A stretch of 64,000 bases of DNA, taken from NCBI RefSeq assembly GCF_023718305.1, contig NZ_QEYO01000009.1, forward strand, positions 62,001 to 126,000, in the 5' to 3' direction. Below the pieces are notes generated by a model that saw only the letters and a program-made list of their open reading frames with translations, searched no databases and was not told the DNA's origin. The stretch comes from Gramella sp. AN32 (GTDB lineage: Bacteria; Bacteroidota; Bacteroidia; Flavobacteriales; Flavobacteriaceae). The first letter of the stretch is position 1. Each line of letters begins with the position of its first letter. Of the stretch, positions 1 through 9,629 are shown in pieces. Both the position numbers and the translations under genes were made by a program.

Positions 1-1
1 G

Positions 2-823
2 CAAATATTCAACTTTCTTATCAAGAATAAGAACTCGATCTTATTTCTATTCCTTTTTGCTGTATCCATTTTCTTTACTATTCAGAATCATGCCTTTCAT
101 AAAAGCAAATTCATTAGTTCAGCTAATTTTCTAACCGGCGGTGTTTATTCATGGTCAAATGATATGAATTCTTATTTTCATTTAGACGATTACAATGAAA
201 GACTACTCGAAGAAAATATGAAATTACGCAACCAGATCTCCTCCATGCATGATTCGGTTGTTGGCGCAAAACAAACAGACAGCACTGCCTTTGACGGTGA
301 TTATATCTATAGGACCGCCCAGGTGATCAATAACAATTTTTCCAGGATCGATAATTTTCTTACCCTCAATCGCGGAAAGTCTTCCGGAGTTTTTCAGGAA
401 CAGGGAGTTATCACCAGTAAAGGGATTATTGGGATCGTAGACAGGGTAAATGAAAATTATTCCCGGGTAATATCTATTCTGAATAGTCGTTCAAGAATTA
501 ATGCCCAATTAAAAAAAAGCGAACATTTTGGAAGCCTGATCTGGGATGGGGATAATCCCAATATTGTACAGCTCATAGATGTACCACGCCAGGCACAGTT
601 AAATCTTGGAGATACCATTATAACCGGAGGAAGATCATTGCTATTCCCTAAGGGAATGCCTATTGGCAGCATCCTCAATTTTGAACTGGATGATACACAA
701 AGTTATTACACGATCAATATTCAGTTATTCAACGATATGACCAATATTGGGTATGTTTATGTGATTGAAAATTTAAATAAAGACGAAATTCAGGAAATGC
801 AGGAGGGGGAAGATGAACAATAG
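2..823 (+). CDS. mreC: Rod shape-determining protein MreC (5' partial)
   Basis: MreC is the periplasmic scaffold of the elongasome, linking MreB and MreD to PBP2/RodA during lateral wall synthesis. The open frame runs to the left edge without a start codon, so the N-terminus lies outside the window; the ATG at 164 is internal. The visible part begins with a hydrophobic membrane-anchor stretch (about codons 10-25). A short coiled coil follows (region of LLEENMKLRNQ), then the beta-rich MreC domain with motifs such as VDRVNENYSRV and GDTIITGG. It overlaps mreD by 11 bp and heads the order mreC-mreD-mrdA-rodA, the standard elongasome operon. Identity is secure from domain content and context. 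Confidence 0.95.
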   Translation, partial: QIFNFLIKNKNSILFLFLFAVSIFFTIQNHAFHKSKFISSANFLTGGVYSWSNDMNSYFHLDDYNERLLEENMKLRNQISSMHDSVVGAKQTDSTAFDGDYIYRTAQVINNNFSRIDNFLTLNRGKSSGVFQEQGVITSKGIIGIVDRVNENYSRVISILNSRSRINAQLKKSEHFGSLIWDGDNPNIVQLIDVPRQAQLNLGDTIITGGRSLLFPKGMPIGSILNFELDDTQSYYTINIQLFNDMTNIGYVYVIENLNKDEIQEMQEGEDEQ

Positions 824-1319
824 TTTAATGGTAAATATCGCCCGCTTTATTTTGCTTGTATTTCTACAGGTGCTAATTTTGAATAATATCAACTTTGCAG
901 GTTATATAAATCCGTATTTGTATGTGCTGTTCATTTTATTATTCCCTTTTACCGGAAATCAAAGCCTGTTCCTTTTTCTTTCTTTTTTATTGGGAATGAG
1001 TATCGATTTATTTGAAGATAGCGGGGGGATTAATGCCGCAGCTTGTTTGGTGGTAGCTTTTATTAGACCTCATTTATTACGTTTTTCTTTCGGTATAAGT
1101 TATGACCATCAAAATATCAGGCTTTCGGCAACTCCTTTTGGGGCAAAATTCAGTTATGTGGTTTTAATGGTTGTAATTCATCATTTTATCCTTTTTTCTT
1201 TGGAAATGTTCAGCTTAAGTCATATAATTCTAATTCTGAAGAAGACTTTGTTTTCCAGCATTTTTACCATTGTTTTAGTGTTCCTCAGTCTATCATTATT
1301 CAGTAGAAAATACCGATGA
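813..1319 (+). CDS. mreD: Rod shape-determining protein MreD
   Basis: Small polytopic inner-membrane partner of MreC. The 168 residues are almost entirely hydrophobic, with about five predicted spans and the acidic patch SIDLFEDSGG between spans, as in other bacteroidotal MreD proteins. It starts inside the 3' end of mreC (11 bp overlap) and ends in an ATGA overlap with mrdA, so translational coupling is likely. The call rests on size, hydrophobicity and position, because MreD sequences are poorly conserved. Confidence 0.9.
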   Translation: MNNSLMVNIARFILLVFLQVLILNNINFAGYINPYLYVLFILLFPFTGNQSLFLFLSFLLGMSIDLFEDSGGINAAACLVVAFIRPHLLRFSFGISYDHQNIRLSATPFGAKFSYVVLMVVIHHFILFSLEMFSLSHIILILKKTLFSSIFTIVLVFLSLSLFSRKYR

Positions 1320-3190
1320 GAAAATTTTTATTATATATCACGATTCTAACTACAGGCTTTGTTTTCATTGGCAGGTTATTTTATTTACAGGTTATAGATA
1401 CTTCTCTTGTAATCAGGTCGCAGGATAATGCCATTAAGGTGGTGTATGATTATCCTCAACGTGGGTATATTTATGATCGTAATGGAGAATTGATGGTTTC
1501 TAACCAGCCATCTTATGATGTGATGGTGATCCCAAGAAATTTAAAACCTTTTGATACTGCAGAATTCTGCGGAATCTTAAAACTTTCCAGAGAAGAACTT
1601 GAGAACAAACTGGACAAGGCAAGAATTTACTCTCCCATGCTGCCTTCGGTGGTTATTCCGCAATTAACCAAAAGTGAGTACGCCATCCTTCAGGAGAAAA
1701 TGAGGAAATATGATGGCTTTTATATTCAGAAAAGATCGTTGAGGGATTATCAGGTAGATCACAGTGCCAATGTATTGGGATATATTGCTGAAGTAAATCC
1801 GAAAATAGTAAATGACAATCCTTATTATATTTCCGGTGACCTTATTGGCCGTGCAGGTGTAGAAAGTTATTACGAGGAATTACTTCGCGGGGTCAAGGGT
1901 GTAAAACATATTCAGAAAGATCGATTTAATAGGGATATTGGCCCATATAAAGAAGGGATTTACGACACGCTTCCGGAAAAAGGAAAAGATATAAAATTAA
2001 CCATTGATTCCAAACTTCAGGAATATGGTAATTTGCTAATGCAAAATAAGCGGGGCGGAATTGTAGCTTTAGAACCGGCAACCGGAGAGATCCTTGCCCT
2101 TATTACGGCACCCACTTTTGATCCGGCGGAATTGGTAGGAAGAAAGAGATCAAAAAATTATTCAAAATTACATTACGATACAATTTCCCGACCTCTCTAT
2201 GATCGTGGCCTGTTAGCTGAATATCCTCCGGGATCTCCATTTAAAACTTTGAATGCTTTAATTGGCCTTCAGGAAGGTGTTGTGGATACTGATGATGCTT
2301 TTAGTTGCAATCATGGGTATACCTATGGGCGAGGGCGTAAATTGGGTTGTCACTCACATAGCAGCCCGTTAACCATGATTCCTGGCATTGCCCAGTCCTG
2401 CAATTCTTATTTCGCCAATGTATATCGTAGGATTATCGAAAAATATTCAACCCCACAGGAAGGTATGGATGCCTGGAATAAGCATTTAAAAAGTTTTGGC
2501 CTTGGAGATTATTTAGGATCAGATCTAAGCACGGGTAGATCTGGAAAAATTCCAGACGCAGCATATTACAATAAAATCTATGATTACCCAACCTATAAAT
2601 GGTATTCCACGGCTACACTCTCAAATGCCATTGGCCAGGGTGAAATATTAATGACCCCAATCCAGCTAGCTAATATGGTTGCCATCATTAGTAACCGCGG
2701 TTATTTTTATACACCCCATATTCTGAAAGAAATCAATAATAATCCTATTGCTGAAGAAAAATTCACGACGAAACATATTACCTCTATAGAAGAGAAATAT
2801 TACGATCCTGTGGTGGAAGGCATGCACCAGGTTTACCTTAATGGTACCGCAAGGTCGCTACAGGTTGAAGGAATTGAGATTGCAGGTAAAACAGGAACCG
2901 CTGAAAACTTCGCTAAAATTGATGGAAAAAGGACCCAGTTGACAGACCATTCTATTTTCGTGGCATTTGCACCGGTAGACAACCCAAAAATAGCTATCGC
3001 AGTTTTTGTGGAGAATGGATATTGGGGAAGTAGATATGCAGGGAGAATTGCAAGTTTAATGATCGAAAAATATTTAAAAGGTACTATCACCCGTACAGAC
3101 CTTGAAAAATGGATTTTGGACCCAAGCCATAGCCTCGAACCGGAATACGAAAAACCATTAAGTGGCGAACCCTTCCAAATTAATATTTAA
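1316..3190 (+). CDS. mrdA: Penicillin-binding protein 2 (elongation transpeptidase)
   Basis: Class B PBP that cross-links peptidoglycan during cell elongation in complex with RodA. It has one N-terminal membrane anchor (residues about 4-26), then the pedestal domain with RGYIYDRNG. In the transpeptidase domain I see the SxxK motif SPFK (Ser307, Lys310), the SxN motif SCN (361-363) and KTGTAE (525-530), so the active site is complete. The length of 624 residues is normal for the family. It starts in a 4-bp overlap with mreD, and rodA begins at the next base after its stop, consistent with coupled synthesis of the RodA-PBP2 pair. Confidence 0.96.
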   Translation: MRKFLLYITILTTGFVFIGRLFYLQVIDTSLVIRSQDNAIKVVYDYPQRGYIYDRNGELMVSNQPSYDVMVIPRNLKPFDTAEFCGILKLSREELENKLDKARIYSPMLPSVVIPQLTKSEYAILQEKMRKYDGFYIQKRSLRDYQVDHSANVLGYIAEVNPKIVNDNPYYISGDLIGRAGVESYYEELLRGVKGVKHIQKDRFNRDIGPYKEGIYDTLPEKGKDIKLTIDSKLQEYGNLLMQNKRGGIVALEPATGEILALITAPTFDPAELVGRKRSKNYSKLHYDTISRPLYDRGLLAEYPPGSPFKTLNALIGLQEGVVDTDDAFSCNHGYTYGRGRKLGCHSHSSPLTMIPGIAQSCNSYFANVYRRIIEKYSTPQEGMDAWNKHLKSFGLGDYLGSDLSTGRSGKIPDAAYYNKIYDYPTYKWYSTATLSNAIGQGEILMTPIQLANMVAIISNRGYFYTPHILKEINNNPIAEEKFTTKHITSIEEKYYDPVVEGMHQVYLNGTARSLQVEGIEIAGKTGTAENFAKIDGKRTQLTDHSIFVAFAPVDNPKIAIAVFVENGYWGSRYAGRIASLMIEKYLKGTITRTDLEKWILDPSHSLEPEYEKPLSGEPFQINI

Positions 3191-4438
3191 ATGAGTAAAG
3201 GAAATGCAGGCTTCGACTGGTTAAGCATTGGCATATACCTTATACTCGTATTTTTTGGGTGGGCAAATATTTATTCCGCATCACTGGGAAGTGGGACTGG
3301 TTCTTATTTTGATTTGAGCCAGCCTTATGGGAAACAGGCACTTTTTATAGGATTGAGCCTTTTTTTGATCATCATCGTACTTTCTGTAGATTCCAAGTTT
3401 TACCAGCGGTTTTCCAGTATAATTTATTTGATTTCGCTCCTTTCACTTGCAGGGCTTTTTGTATTCGGAAAAACCATTTCCGGGGCAACTTCCTGGTATT
3501 CTTTTGGAAGTTTTGGGATCCAACCTTCAGAATTTGCCAAATTTGCAACTGCTCTTGCGCTGGCAAAATATTTAAGTGATATTCAAACCAATATTCGAAA
3601 ACTCAGCCATCAGGTGAGGGCATTTATTATCATTGCTTTACCGGCATTGATCATTATCCCCCAACCAGATCCCGGAAGCGCTTTAGTCTATGCGGCATTC
3701 TTTTTTCCTCTTTATAGGGAAGGATTATCCGGATTTTATCTGGTTACAGGATTTTCAACCATTGCCTTATTCATTTTAACCCTGGTATTAGGGCCCATTT
3801 ATGTAGCTCTTGGGGTTTTACTGATCGCTTCGTTTATCTTCTTTAAAAAGCGCAGTAAGAGGCCAGGCAGGGCTTTAATTTCAATCTTTGCCTTGTGTGC
3901 AATAGGCTTGAGCTTTTCCGTAAGCTATATTTTTGAAAATGTTTTCGAACAAAGACACAGGGACCGTTTTAATATTGTCCTGGGAAAAGAAGTTGATAGC
4001 AAAGGAATTGGATATAACACTAACCAAAGCGAGATCGCCATAGGCAGTGGTGGATGGTTTGGTAAAGGCTGGACCGAAGGAACCCAAACCAAAGGTCATT
4101 TTGTTCCAGAACAACATACCGATTATATTTTTAGCACTGTAGGTGAGGAATGGGGTTTCTTAGGGAGTGCAACTGTGATCCTGCTTTTTGTATTTCTTTT
4201 AATACGTTTACTTATTCTAGCGGAAAGACAACGTTCACAATTTAACCGTGTTTATGGATATTCAGTTATTGGGATTTTATTTATTCACTTTCTGGTAAAC
4301 ATCGGGATGGTAATTGGTGTTTTTCCCACGGTAGGAATTCCACTTCCTTTCTTTAGTTACGGGGGTTCAGGATTATGGGGATTTACTATTCTACTGTTCA
4401 TTTTCATAAAACTTGATTCTGAAAGATTATCCTTTTAG
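3191..4438 (+). CDS. rodA: SEDS glycosyltransferase RodA
   Basis: Polytopic SEDS-family peptidoglycan glycan-chain polymerase that works with PBP2. The 415 residues contain about ten membrane spans. Family landmarks include QPSEFAKFA, the extracytoplasmic loop with FVPEQHTDYIFS (containing the conserved acidic position) and the C-terminal GIPLPFFSYGGSG. It follows mrdA with no gap and closes the operon. A strong hairpin with a T-run lies about 90 bp downstream and probably ends the transcript. Confidence 0.96.
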   Translation: MSKGNAGFDWLSIGIYLILVFFGWANIYSASLGSGTGSYFDLSQPYGKQALFIGLSLFLIIIVLSVDSKFYQRFSSIIYLISLLSLAGLFVFGKTISGATSWYSFGSFGIQPSEFAKFATALALAKYLSDIQTNIRKLSHQVRAFIIIALPALIIIPQPDPGSALVYAAFFFPLYREGLSGFYLVTGFSTIALFILTLVLGPIYVALGVLLIASFIFFKKRSKRPGRALISIFALCAIGLSFSVSYIFENVFEQRHRDRFNIVLGKEVDSKGIGYNTNQSEIAIGSGGWFGKGWTEGTQTKGHFVPEQHTDYIFSTVGEEWGFLGSATVILLFVFLLIRLLILAERQRSQFNRVYGYSVIGILFIHFLVNIGMVIGVFPTVGIPLPFFSYGGSGLWGFTILLFIFIKLDSERLSF

Positions 4439-4512
4439 GCACATCTTTCAGCCAGTAAGAAAATTGCAGCAACAACAAGTATGATCGCCGGATAAATATA
4501 TTTTCTCTTCAT
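4435..4512 (-). CDS. Possible 25-residue single-span membrane peptide
   Basis: A short minus-strand frame (ATG at 4512, TAA at 4435) encodes a basic start (MKRKYIY), an unbroken hydrophobic stretch and a short AERCA tail, a plausible single-span microprotein. It overlaps the last 4 bp of rodA tail to tail and lies just beyond the ctp terminator. I see no convincing ribosome-binding site, though these are weak throughout the window. It could be chance, and conservation in related genomes would decide. Confidence 0.22.
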   Translation of the reverse strand: MKRKYIYPAIILVVAAIFLLAERCA

Positions 4513-4526
4513 ATTCTGAAATAAAA

Positions 4527-4552
4527 AAAGCCCGAAGGAAACTTCGGGCTTT
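4527..4552. terminator. Bidirectional intrinsic terminator between rodA and ctp
   Basis: Perfect 11-bp stem (AAAGCCCGAAG with CTTCGGGCTTT) closed by a GAAA tetraloop. It has an A-run on the left and a T/A-rich right side, so it can act on both strands. It sits between the convergent rodA and ctp genes. Confidence 0.9.
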
Positions 4553-4566
4553 GAAAAATATCCTTC

Positions 4567-6741
4567 TTAATTTTTAATTCTTTCTGCTTTTTTAGCATCA
4601 GCAAGTTTACTTCCAGCCATTGAATTTGTTTTAATATCTGATAAAACATTCAAGGCTTCTTCAACATATAAATCCTTACTAAGGTTTTCATGCCATCTAT
4701 CCCTTTTTTCTTTAAGAGTGGTGTCGGTCACGAAAAGTTTTTCTTCAAAAGGAAGTGAATTGAAAGTAAGATTAGAATTATAGTCTTTCAAAACTTCAAA
4801 TTCTTTAGCAATATTTTTGTTCTTTTCTGCTTCAGCTACATATTTTTCATAATTTAAAGTATGTGTATTTTCATCGCTTTGCGTTTTGATCCATTTTGCC
4901 TGTTTATCTATAATTAGCAATTCCGCATTATTACTCAATCTATTTTTACTATTTGCTATCGCCTCCTCATTCGCTTTATAATTCTCCCAATAATCATATT
5001 TTGCAGATTCGATCTTGTCCCATGGAAGTGGGTTGTCCTGATCTTTCTCCCCTATTTCTACATAAGCATATCTATCTGGCATCACAATATCACTTTTAAC
5101 TCCTTCCAACTGCACGGAACCTCCATTCACTCTATAGAATTTTTGACGGGTAATTTTAAGCGCTCCCATATCACCAAGGTCGTTATTTCTTAACCACCGG
5201 TTAAGATCTACTAAATTTTGCACAGTTCCTTTTCCATAGGTTTGCTCGCTACCAATGATCACCGCTCTTTTGTAATCCTGCATGGCGGCGGCTAAAATTT
5301 CAGAAGCAGAAGCTGAAAGCTCATTCACCAAAATTACCAACGGACCATCCCATACCACTTCAGGATTATCATCTTTTAAAACCTCCTGTTCAACCCCATT
5401 GGATTTCACCTGCACTACTGGGCCTGTTTTTATAAAAAGACCGGCCAGATCTACAACGGTTTGTAAACTTCCGCCTCCATTATTCCTTAGGTCCAAAACA
5501 AGGCCTTCCATACCGCTTTTCTTTAATTCCTTAATATCATTCTCAATATCTGTTGCAGCATTTTTACTTTCATAATCCTCCGTATCAAAATAGAAAGCGG
5601 GAAGGTTAATCACTCCAAATTTTTGCCCGTCCTTTTCAACCATCGAAGTTTTGGCATAAGTTTCTTCCAGTTCAATAATATCACGAACCAGGGTAATTTC
5701 TTCAATATTTCCACGAAGTTTTTTACGCACCGTAAGAATCACCTTAGAATCTTTGGGGCCTTTGATCAATTCCACGGCATCACCTAGTCTCATCCCCACA
5801 ATACTCACCGCTTCTTCCTCGTCTTCCTGTTGGACTTTTAGGATTACATCACCTTCTTCCAATTGTTCACTTCTCCAGGCCGGTCCTCCTGAGAGCACTT
5901 CATTAATTGTAATATTGTCTTTATCTTTTACCAGTCTCGCTCCAATACCTTCTAATTTACCCGACATACGAATATCGAACGCATCCTTTTGTTGGGGTGC
6001 GAAATAGTAAGAATGAGGATCATATTCTTCTACTATGGAGTTGATATAAAGCGTAAAATAGTCATCTCGGTTAAGATCATCGATCATTCCGTAAAATCTA
6101 TCAAAACTCTCCATGGTGCTTTTTCTGGCCTGCTTTTCCAATTCGGCATCAGCTTTCATTTCATAAGCAGCATCATCTTCTTTTTTTGCTTTTTCGTCTT
6201 CCTTAAGATCATAGTAAGTGATAAGGGTGCTGAATTTTAACTGATCTTCCCATCTTTTCTTCATTTCCTCCTTGGAAGTAACATAATTTAAATGCTCATA
6301 GTCAGCATTTATTTCTTCGTCAATTGTAAAATCAAAAGGCTCCGCTAAAATTTCTGAATAGTAGCCTTTGGCTTCTATCATTCTTTTATTCAGCATTTCA
6401 TAGGACAAATTGAAAAAATCAATATTTTTTGCTTTTATCTCATCATCCAGCTGATTTTTATATTGATTCAGTTTTTCAACATCACTGGCATAAAGAAAAC
6501 GCTTGGAAGCATCGATATTATCAAGATAATCTTCGTAGACATTGGCAGAAAACTGATCGTTTATATCCTTTGCATCATAATGACCCTGATTAAGAACATA
6601 GGTAATCAGGTCGATTAACAACTTATCCTTATTGGGATCATTCTCAGACTTTGTGGTGAAACTGCAGGATGCTGCGGCCATTAAAAGTAGTACCGCTATT
6701 AATTTGATATTCCTTTTCATAATTCTTTTTAATTTCTTCAT
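4567..6741 (-). CDS. prc: Carboxy-terminal processing protease (Prc/CtpA, S41A), lipoprotein
   Basis: Periplasmic tail-specific serine protease that trims or degrades envelope proteins. The N-terminus is a lipoprotein signal with lipobox AASC (Cys26). An N-terminal helical domain, a PDZ domain (about 250-345) and the S41 protease core follow. The catalytic pair is visible as Ser478 in SASASE and Lys504 in TYGKGTVQ, placed as in E. coli Prc. The C-terminal part after about 550 matches the extended DUF3340-type tail of long Prc proteins. Length 724 is normal. ATGs exist at residue 1 and residue 8 (MKRNIK); either gives a working signal peptide. It is monocistronic. Confidence 0.93.
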   Translation of the reverse strand: MKKLKRIMKRNIKLIAVLLLMAAASCSFTTKSENDPNKDKLLIDLITYVLNQGHYDAKDINDQFSANVYEDYLDNIDASKRFLYASDVEKLNQYKNQLDDEIKAKNIDFFNLSYEMLNKRMIEAKGYYSEILAEPFDFTIDEEINADYEHLNYVTSKEEMKKRWEDQLKFSTLITYYDLKEDEKAKKEDDAAYEMKADAELEKQARKSTMESFDRFYGMIDDLNRDDYFTLYINSIVEEYDPHSYYFAPQQKDAFDIRMSGKLEGIGARLVKDKDNITINEVLSGGPAWRSEQLEEGDVILKVQQEDEEEAVSIVGMRLGDAVELIKGPKDSKVILTVRKKLRGNIEEITLVRDIIELEETYAKTSMVEKDGQKFGVINLPAFYFDTEDYESKNAATDIENDIKELKKSGMEGLVLDLRNNGGGSLQTVVDLAGLFIKTGPVVQVKSNGVEQEVLKDDNPEVVWDGPLVILVNELSASASEILAAAMQDYKRAVIIGSEQTYGKGTVQNLVDLNRWLRNNDLGDMGALKITRQKFYRVNGGSVQLEGVKSDIVMPDRYAYVEIGEKDQDNPLPWDKIESAKYDYWENYKANEEAIANSKNRLSNNAELLIIDKQAKWIKTQSDENTHTLNYEKYVAEAEKNKNIAKEFEVLKDYNSNLTFNSLPFEEKLFVTDTTLKEKRDRWHENLSKDLYVEEALNVLSDIKTNSMAGSKLADAKKAERIKN

Positions 6742-6865
6742 GGAGTTCTAACAAATTATAGTAAAAACTATGCCAACCATACGTTTTTATTACTTCAATT
6801 TGTGAATCCACTAATATAAGCTTTCCTTATTAAATTCTTATTTTAGCCAGCGTAAAAAATAGCAC

Positions 6866-7648
6866 ATGAAAAGTGAAAAACCGTTAATTTTAGTCACGAA
6901 TGATGATGGGATCACTGCACCGGGAATTAGAACGTTGGTAGAAGTGATGAAAGAGTTAGGTGATGTAATTGTGGTCGCACCAGATAGCCCACAAAGTGGA
7001 ATGGGCCATGCGATCACCATTAGCGACACTCTTTTTTGCGAAGAAGTGACTATAAAAGAAAATTTTAAGCATAAAGAATATAGCTGCTCCGGGACACCTG
7101 CAGATTGCGTAAAAATTGCAACTCAGGAAATTTTACACCGAAAACCAGACCTTTGTGTAAGCGGTATCAACCATGGTTCCAATTCTTCCATTAATGTGAT
7201 CTATAGCGGCACGATGAGTGCCGCGGTTGAAGCAGGCATTGAAGGAATTCCGGCTATTGGCTTCTCGCTTCTGGACTATTCCCTGAATGCCGATTTTGAA
7301 CCTACCCGGAAATTTATCAAAACAATCACCAGGAATGTTTTAAAAAATGGCCTTCCAAAAGGGGTGGTTTTAAATGTGAACTTCCCTAAATTGAAAGAAA
7401 ATGAGATTAAGGGGATTAAAGTATGCAGGCAGGCGAATGCTCATTGGGAAGAAGAATTTGATAAAAGAACGAATCCCCAGGGACGTGACTATTACTGGCT
7501 TTCAGGGAAGTTTGTGAATAAGGATGAGGGAGATGATACCGATGAAAAAGCTTTGGAAAAAGGCTATGTTTCGGTAGTACCCGTAATGTTCGATCTTACC
7601 GCACATTATGCCATAAAAGATTTGAATGAATGGAAACTCAATGAATAA
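6866..7648 (+). CDS. surE: 5'/3'-nucleotidase SurE
   Basis: Metal-dependent nucleoside monophosphate phosphatase of the SurE family. The N-terminus ILVTNDDGI carries the metal-binding Asp pair. SPQSGMGHAIT, CSGTPADCV and SGINHGSN (metal/phosphate-site Asn) follow in the expected order, as does YSGTMSAAVEA. The length of 260 residues is typical. It heads a + strand run with a small membrane protein and lpxB; the surE-lpxB association is common in Bacteroidota. Confidence 0.95.
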   Translation: MKSEKPLILVTNDDGITAPGIRTLVEVMKELGDVIVVAPDSPQSGMGHAITISDTLFCEEVTIKENFKHKEYSCSGTPADCVKIATQEILHRKPDLCVSGINHGSNSSINVIYSGTMSAAVEAGIEGIPAIGFSLLDYSLNADFEPTRKFIKTITRNVLKNGLPKGVVLNVNFPKLKENEIKGIKVCRQANAHWEEEFDKRTNPQGRDYYWLSGKFVNKDEGDDTDEKALEKGYVSVVPVMFDLTAHYAIKDLNEWKLNE

Positions 7649-7922
7649 GCAGAATTTTATCACAGGATTTGTCACCGCCATTGCTGCCAATATTGCAGGA
7701 GTCGTGCTTTATATCCTTTTGTTTTCAGAATATGGAATTGATGAAACGCTCAACAATGCCCAGGCTAATGGTTATTTGGGAAAGATTATTGCTCTTGGAG
7801 GCATTTTAATTTTCGCTCCATTTTTTATTTTTTTGAAAAAGAAACAGAACGATCACGCCAGGGGCGTTCTCCTGGCTACCATTTGCATTGCCATCGCAGT
7901 TGCGATTTACAAATTTATTTAA
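7641..7922 (+). CDS. Small conserved membrane protein between surE and lpxB
   Basis: A 93-residue protein with three hydrophobic segments and a basic KKKQND turn between the second and third, so probably an inner-membrane protein. I prefer the ATG at 7641 (MNKQNFITG), which overlaps the surE stop by 8 bp, over the in-frame ATG at 7626, which would add five residues inside surE. The lpxB start follows its stop immediately. I do not recognise a named family. Position between surE and lpxB suggests a structural or envelope role, but this is context only. Confidence 0.75.
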   Translation: MNKQNFITGFVTAIAANIAGVVLYILLFSEYGIDETLNNAQANGYLGKIIALGGILIFAPFFIFLKKKQNDHARGVLLATICIAIAVAIYKFI

Positions 7923-9035
7923 ATGAAATATTATATCATCGCCGGGGAAGCATCAGGAGATTTGCATGGATCAAATCTCATGAAGGCTTTAAAACATGAA
8001 GATGAAAACGCTCAATTTAGATTTTGGGGTGGTGATCTAATGAAAAAACGAGGGGGAGAACTGGTAAAACATTATCGCCAGCTCGCTTTTATGGGTTTTG
8101 CCGAAGTGATCATGAACCTGCGCACAATTTTCAGAAATATCAAAACCTGCAAGGCAGATATTGAAAAATGGCAACCCGATGTGATCATCTTTATTGATTA
8201 CCCGGGATTTAATATGCGCATTGCGGAGTGGGCTAAAGAAAGAAAAATCCCCACACATTATTACATTTCTCCACAAATCTGGGCCTGGAAAGAAAACAGG
8301 ATCAAAAAGATAAAGCGGGACATAGATGAAATGTACGTGATCCTTCCTTTTGAGAAAGACTTTTATGAGAAAAAACATAATTTCCCGGTTCATTTTGTAG
8401 GGCACCCCTTGTTAGACGCGATAGCAAACAGACCATTGGTGAACATTAAAAAATTCAAAAAGGACCATCATTTAAACGATAAACCTATAGTTGTCTTATT
8501 ACCGGGGAGCAGAAAACAGGAAATTGAAAAAATGCTGGAGGTAATGTTAAAAATCATTCCCGAATTTCCCGATTATCAGTTTGTGATCGCCGGAGCTCCA
8601 AGTCAGGATTTGGAATTTTATCAGGGTTTTATGAAAAAAACCGAAGTGGGAATTATCATGGACCAGACTTATGATCTTTTGAGTATTTCTTACGCGGCTT
8701 TGGTCACCTCTGGAACGGCAACGCTGGAAACAGCACTTTTTAAAGTTCCTGAAGTGGTGTGTTATAAAGGCAGTTTTCTTTCTTATCAAATCGCCAGAAG
8801 GATCATAAGTCTGGATTTTATTAGTTTAGTAAACCTGATCATGGATCGGGAAGTGGTGAAAGAATTGATTCAGAATGAATTCAATGCGAAAAACCTTAAA
8901 ATTGAATTAGAAAAAATTCTTAAGCCAGATGTTCGTAAAAAGATTTTTAATGATTACTTTTTGCTGGAACAAAAACTTGGAGGCAACGGTGCCAGTAAAA
9001 AGACCGCGCAGTTAATTGTAGAAAAAATATCGTGA
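7923..9035 (+). CDS. lpxB: Lipid-A-disaccharide synthase LpxB
   Basis: GT19 glycosyltransferase that joins UDP-diacylglucosamine and lipid X in lipid A biosynthesis, acting at the inner face of the cytoplasmic membrane. Signatures are IIAGEASGDLHG at the N-terminus, FIDYPGFNMRIA, YYISPQIWAWKENRI, FVGHPLLD, VVLLPGSRKQEI and LVTSGTATLETAL, in family order. The length of 370 residues is normal. It directly follows the small membrane protein and ends in a GTGA overlap with the NlpC/P60 gene. Confidence 0.97.
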   Translation: MKYYIIAGEASGDLHGSNLMKALKHEDENAQFRFWGGDLMKKRGGELVKHYRQLAFMGFAEVIMNLRTIFRNIKTCKADIEKWQPDVIIFIDYPGFNMRIAEWAKERKIPTHYYISPQIWAWKENRIKKIKRDIDEMYVILPFEKDFYEKKHNFPVHFVGHPLLDAIANRPLVNIKKFKKDHHLNDKPIVVLLPGSRKQEIEKMLEVMLKIIPEFPDYQFVIAGAPSQDLEFYQGFMKKTEVGIIMDQTYDLLSISYAALVTSGTATLETALFKVPEVVCYKGSFLSYQIARRIISLDFISLVNLIMDREVVKELIQNEFNAKNLKIELEKILKPDVRKKIFNDYFLLEQKLGGNGASKKTAQLIVEKIS

Positions 9036-9595
9036 TTAGATTTCCCCAATTCCACATCGCTTTAAAATCTTTAGTACTGGTATTCAGTATCATCCTGCTA
9101 TCCTCATGCGGCGCGAGCAGGAATAGAGTGGTCACTACGAAAAAGGCACAAAACAGGTTTGAAAAAACTTCCGAAGATTATAATTTCACCCCAAATGCAG
9201 CTCCTGAAAGCAAAGTTGCCACCAACATTGTAAAAACAGCCAAGAAATTCGAAGGGGTAAAATATAAGTTTGGCGGAACCGATAAAAAAGGGATGGATTG
9301 CTCGGGGCTCATCTTTGTTTCCTTTCTCGAGGAAGGCGTAAAATTGCCCAGAACATCGCGGGACATGTCGTACCGGGGCACCAGGTTGTATTTAAAAGAA
9401 GTAACAATTGGGGATCTTCTTTTTTTTGAAACTAACAAAAACCGAAAGGTCATTAATCACGTGGGACTTGTTGTGGATGTGAATAAAAATGGTATCCAGT
9501 TCATACATTCTTCGACCTCCAGCGGAGTTATTATTTCTTCGCTTTCAGAAAGTTACTGGTATAATAATTTTGTCATGGCACGCCGGGTGATTTAA
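9032..9595 (+). CDS. NlpC/P60 family peptidoglycan endopeptidase, lipoprotein
   Basis: Predicted outer-membrane-anchored cysteine peptidase that cleaves peptide stems of peptidoglycan. It starts with GTG overlapping the lpxB stop by 4 bp. The signal peptide ends in lipobox LSSC. The NlpC/P60 domain covers about residues 65-187 with catalytic Cys in MDCSGL and His in INHVGLV. The downstream FIHSSTSSGV carries the third polar position. The size of 187 residues matches Spr/NlpC-type lipoproteins. The GTG is the natural start because the preceding frame lies inside lpxB and the signal sequence begins here. Confidence 0.9.
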   Translation: MIRFPQFHIALKSLVLVFSIILLSSCGASRNRVVTTKKAQNRFEKTSEDYNFTPNAAPESKVATNIVKTAKKFEGVKYKFGGTDKKGMDCSGLIFVSFLEEGVKLPRTSRDMSYRGTRLYLKEVTIGDLLFFETNKNRKVINHVGLVVDVNKNGIQFIHSSTSSGVIISSLSESYWYNNFVMARRVI

Positions 9596-9629
9596 TTAAT
9601 TTCTTACCTTTTTCAGTTTAAATTCTAAA

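Noticed and set aside
8037..8405. 122-codon frame antisense to lpxB
   Set aside because: Lies wholly inside lpxB, lacks its own context and has no recognisable motifs.
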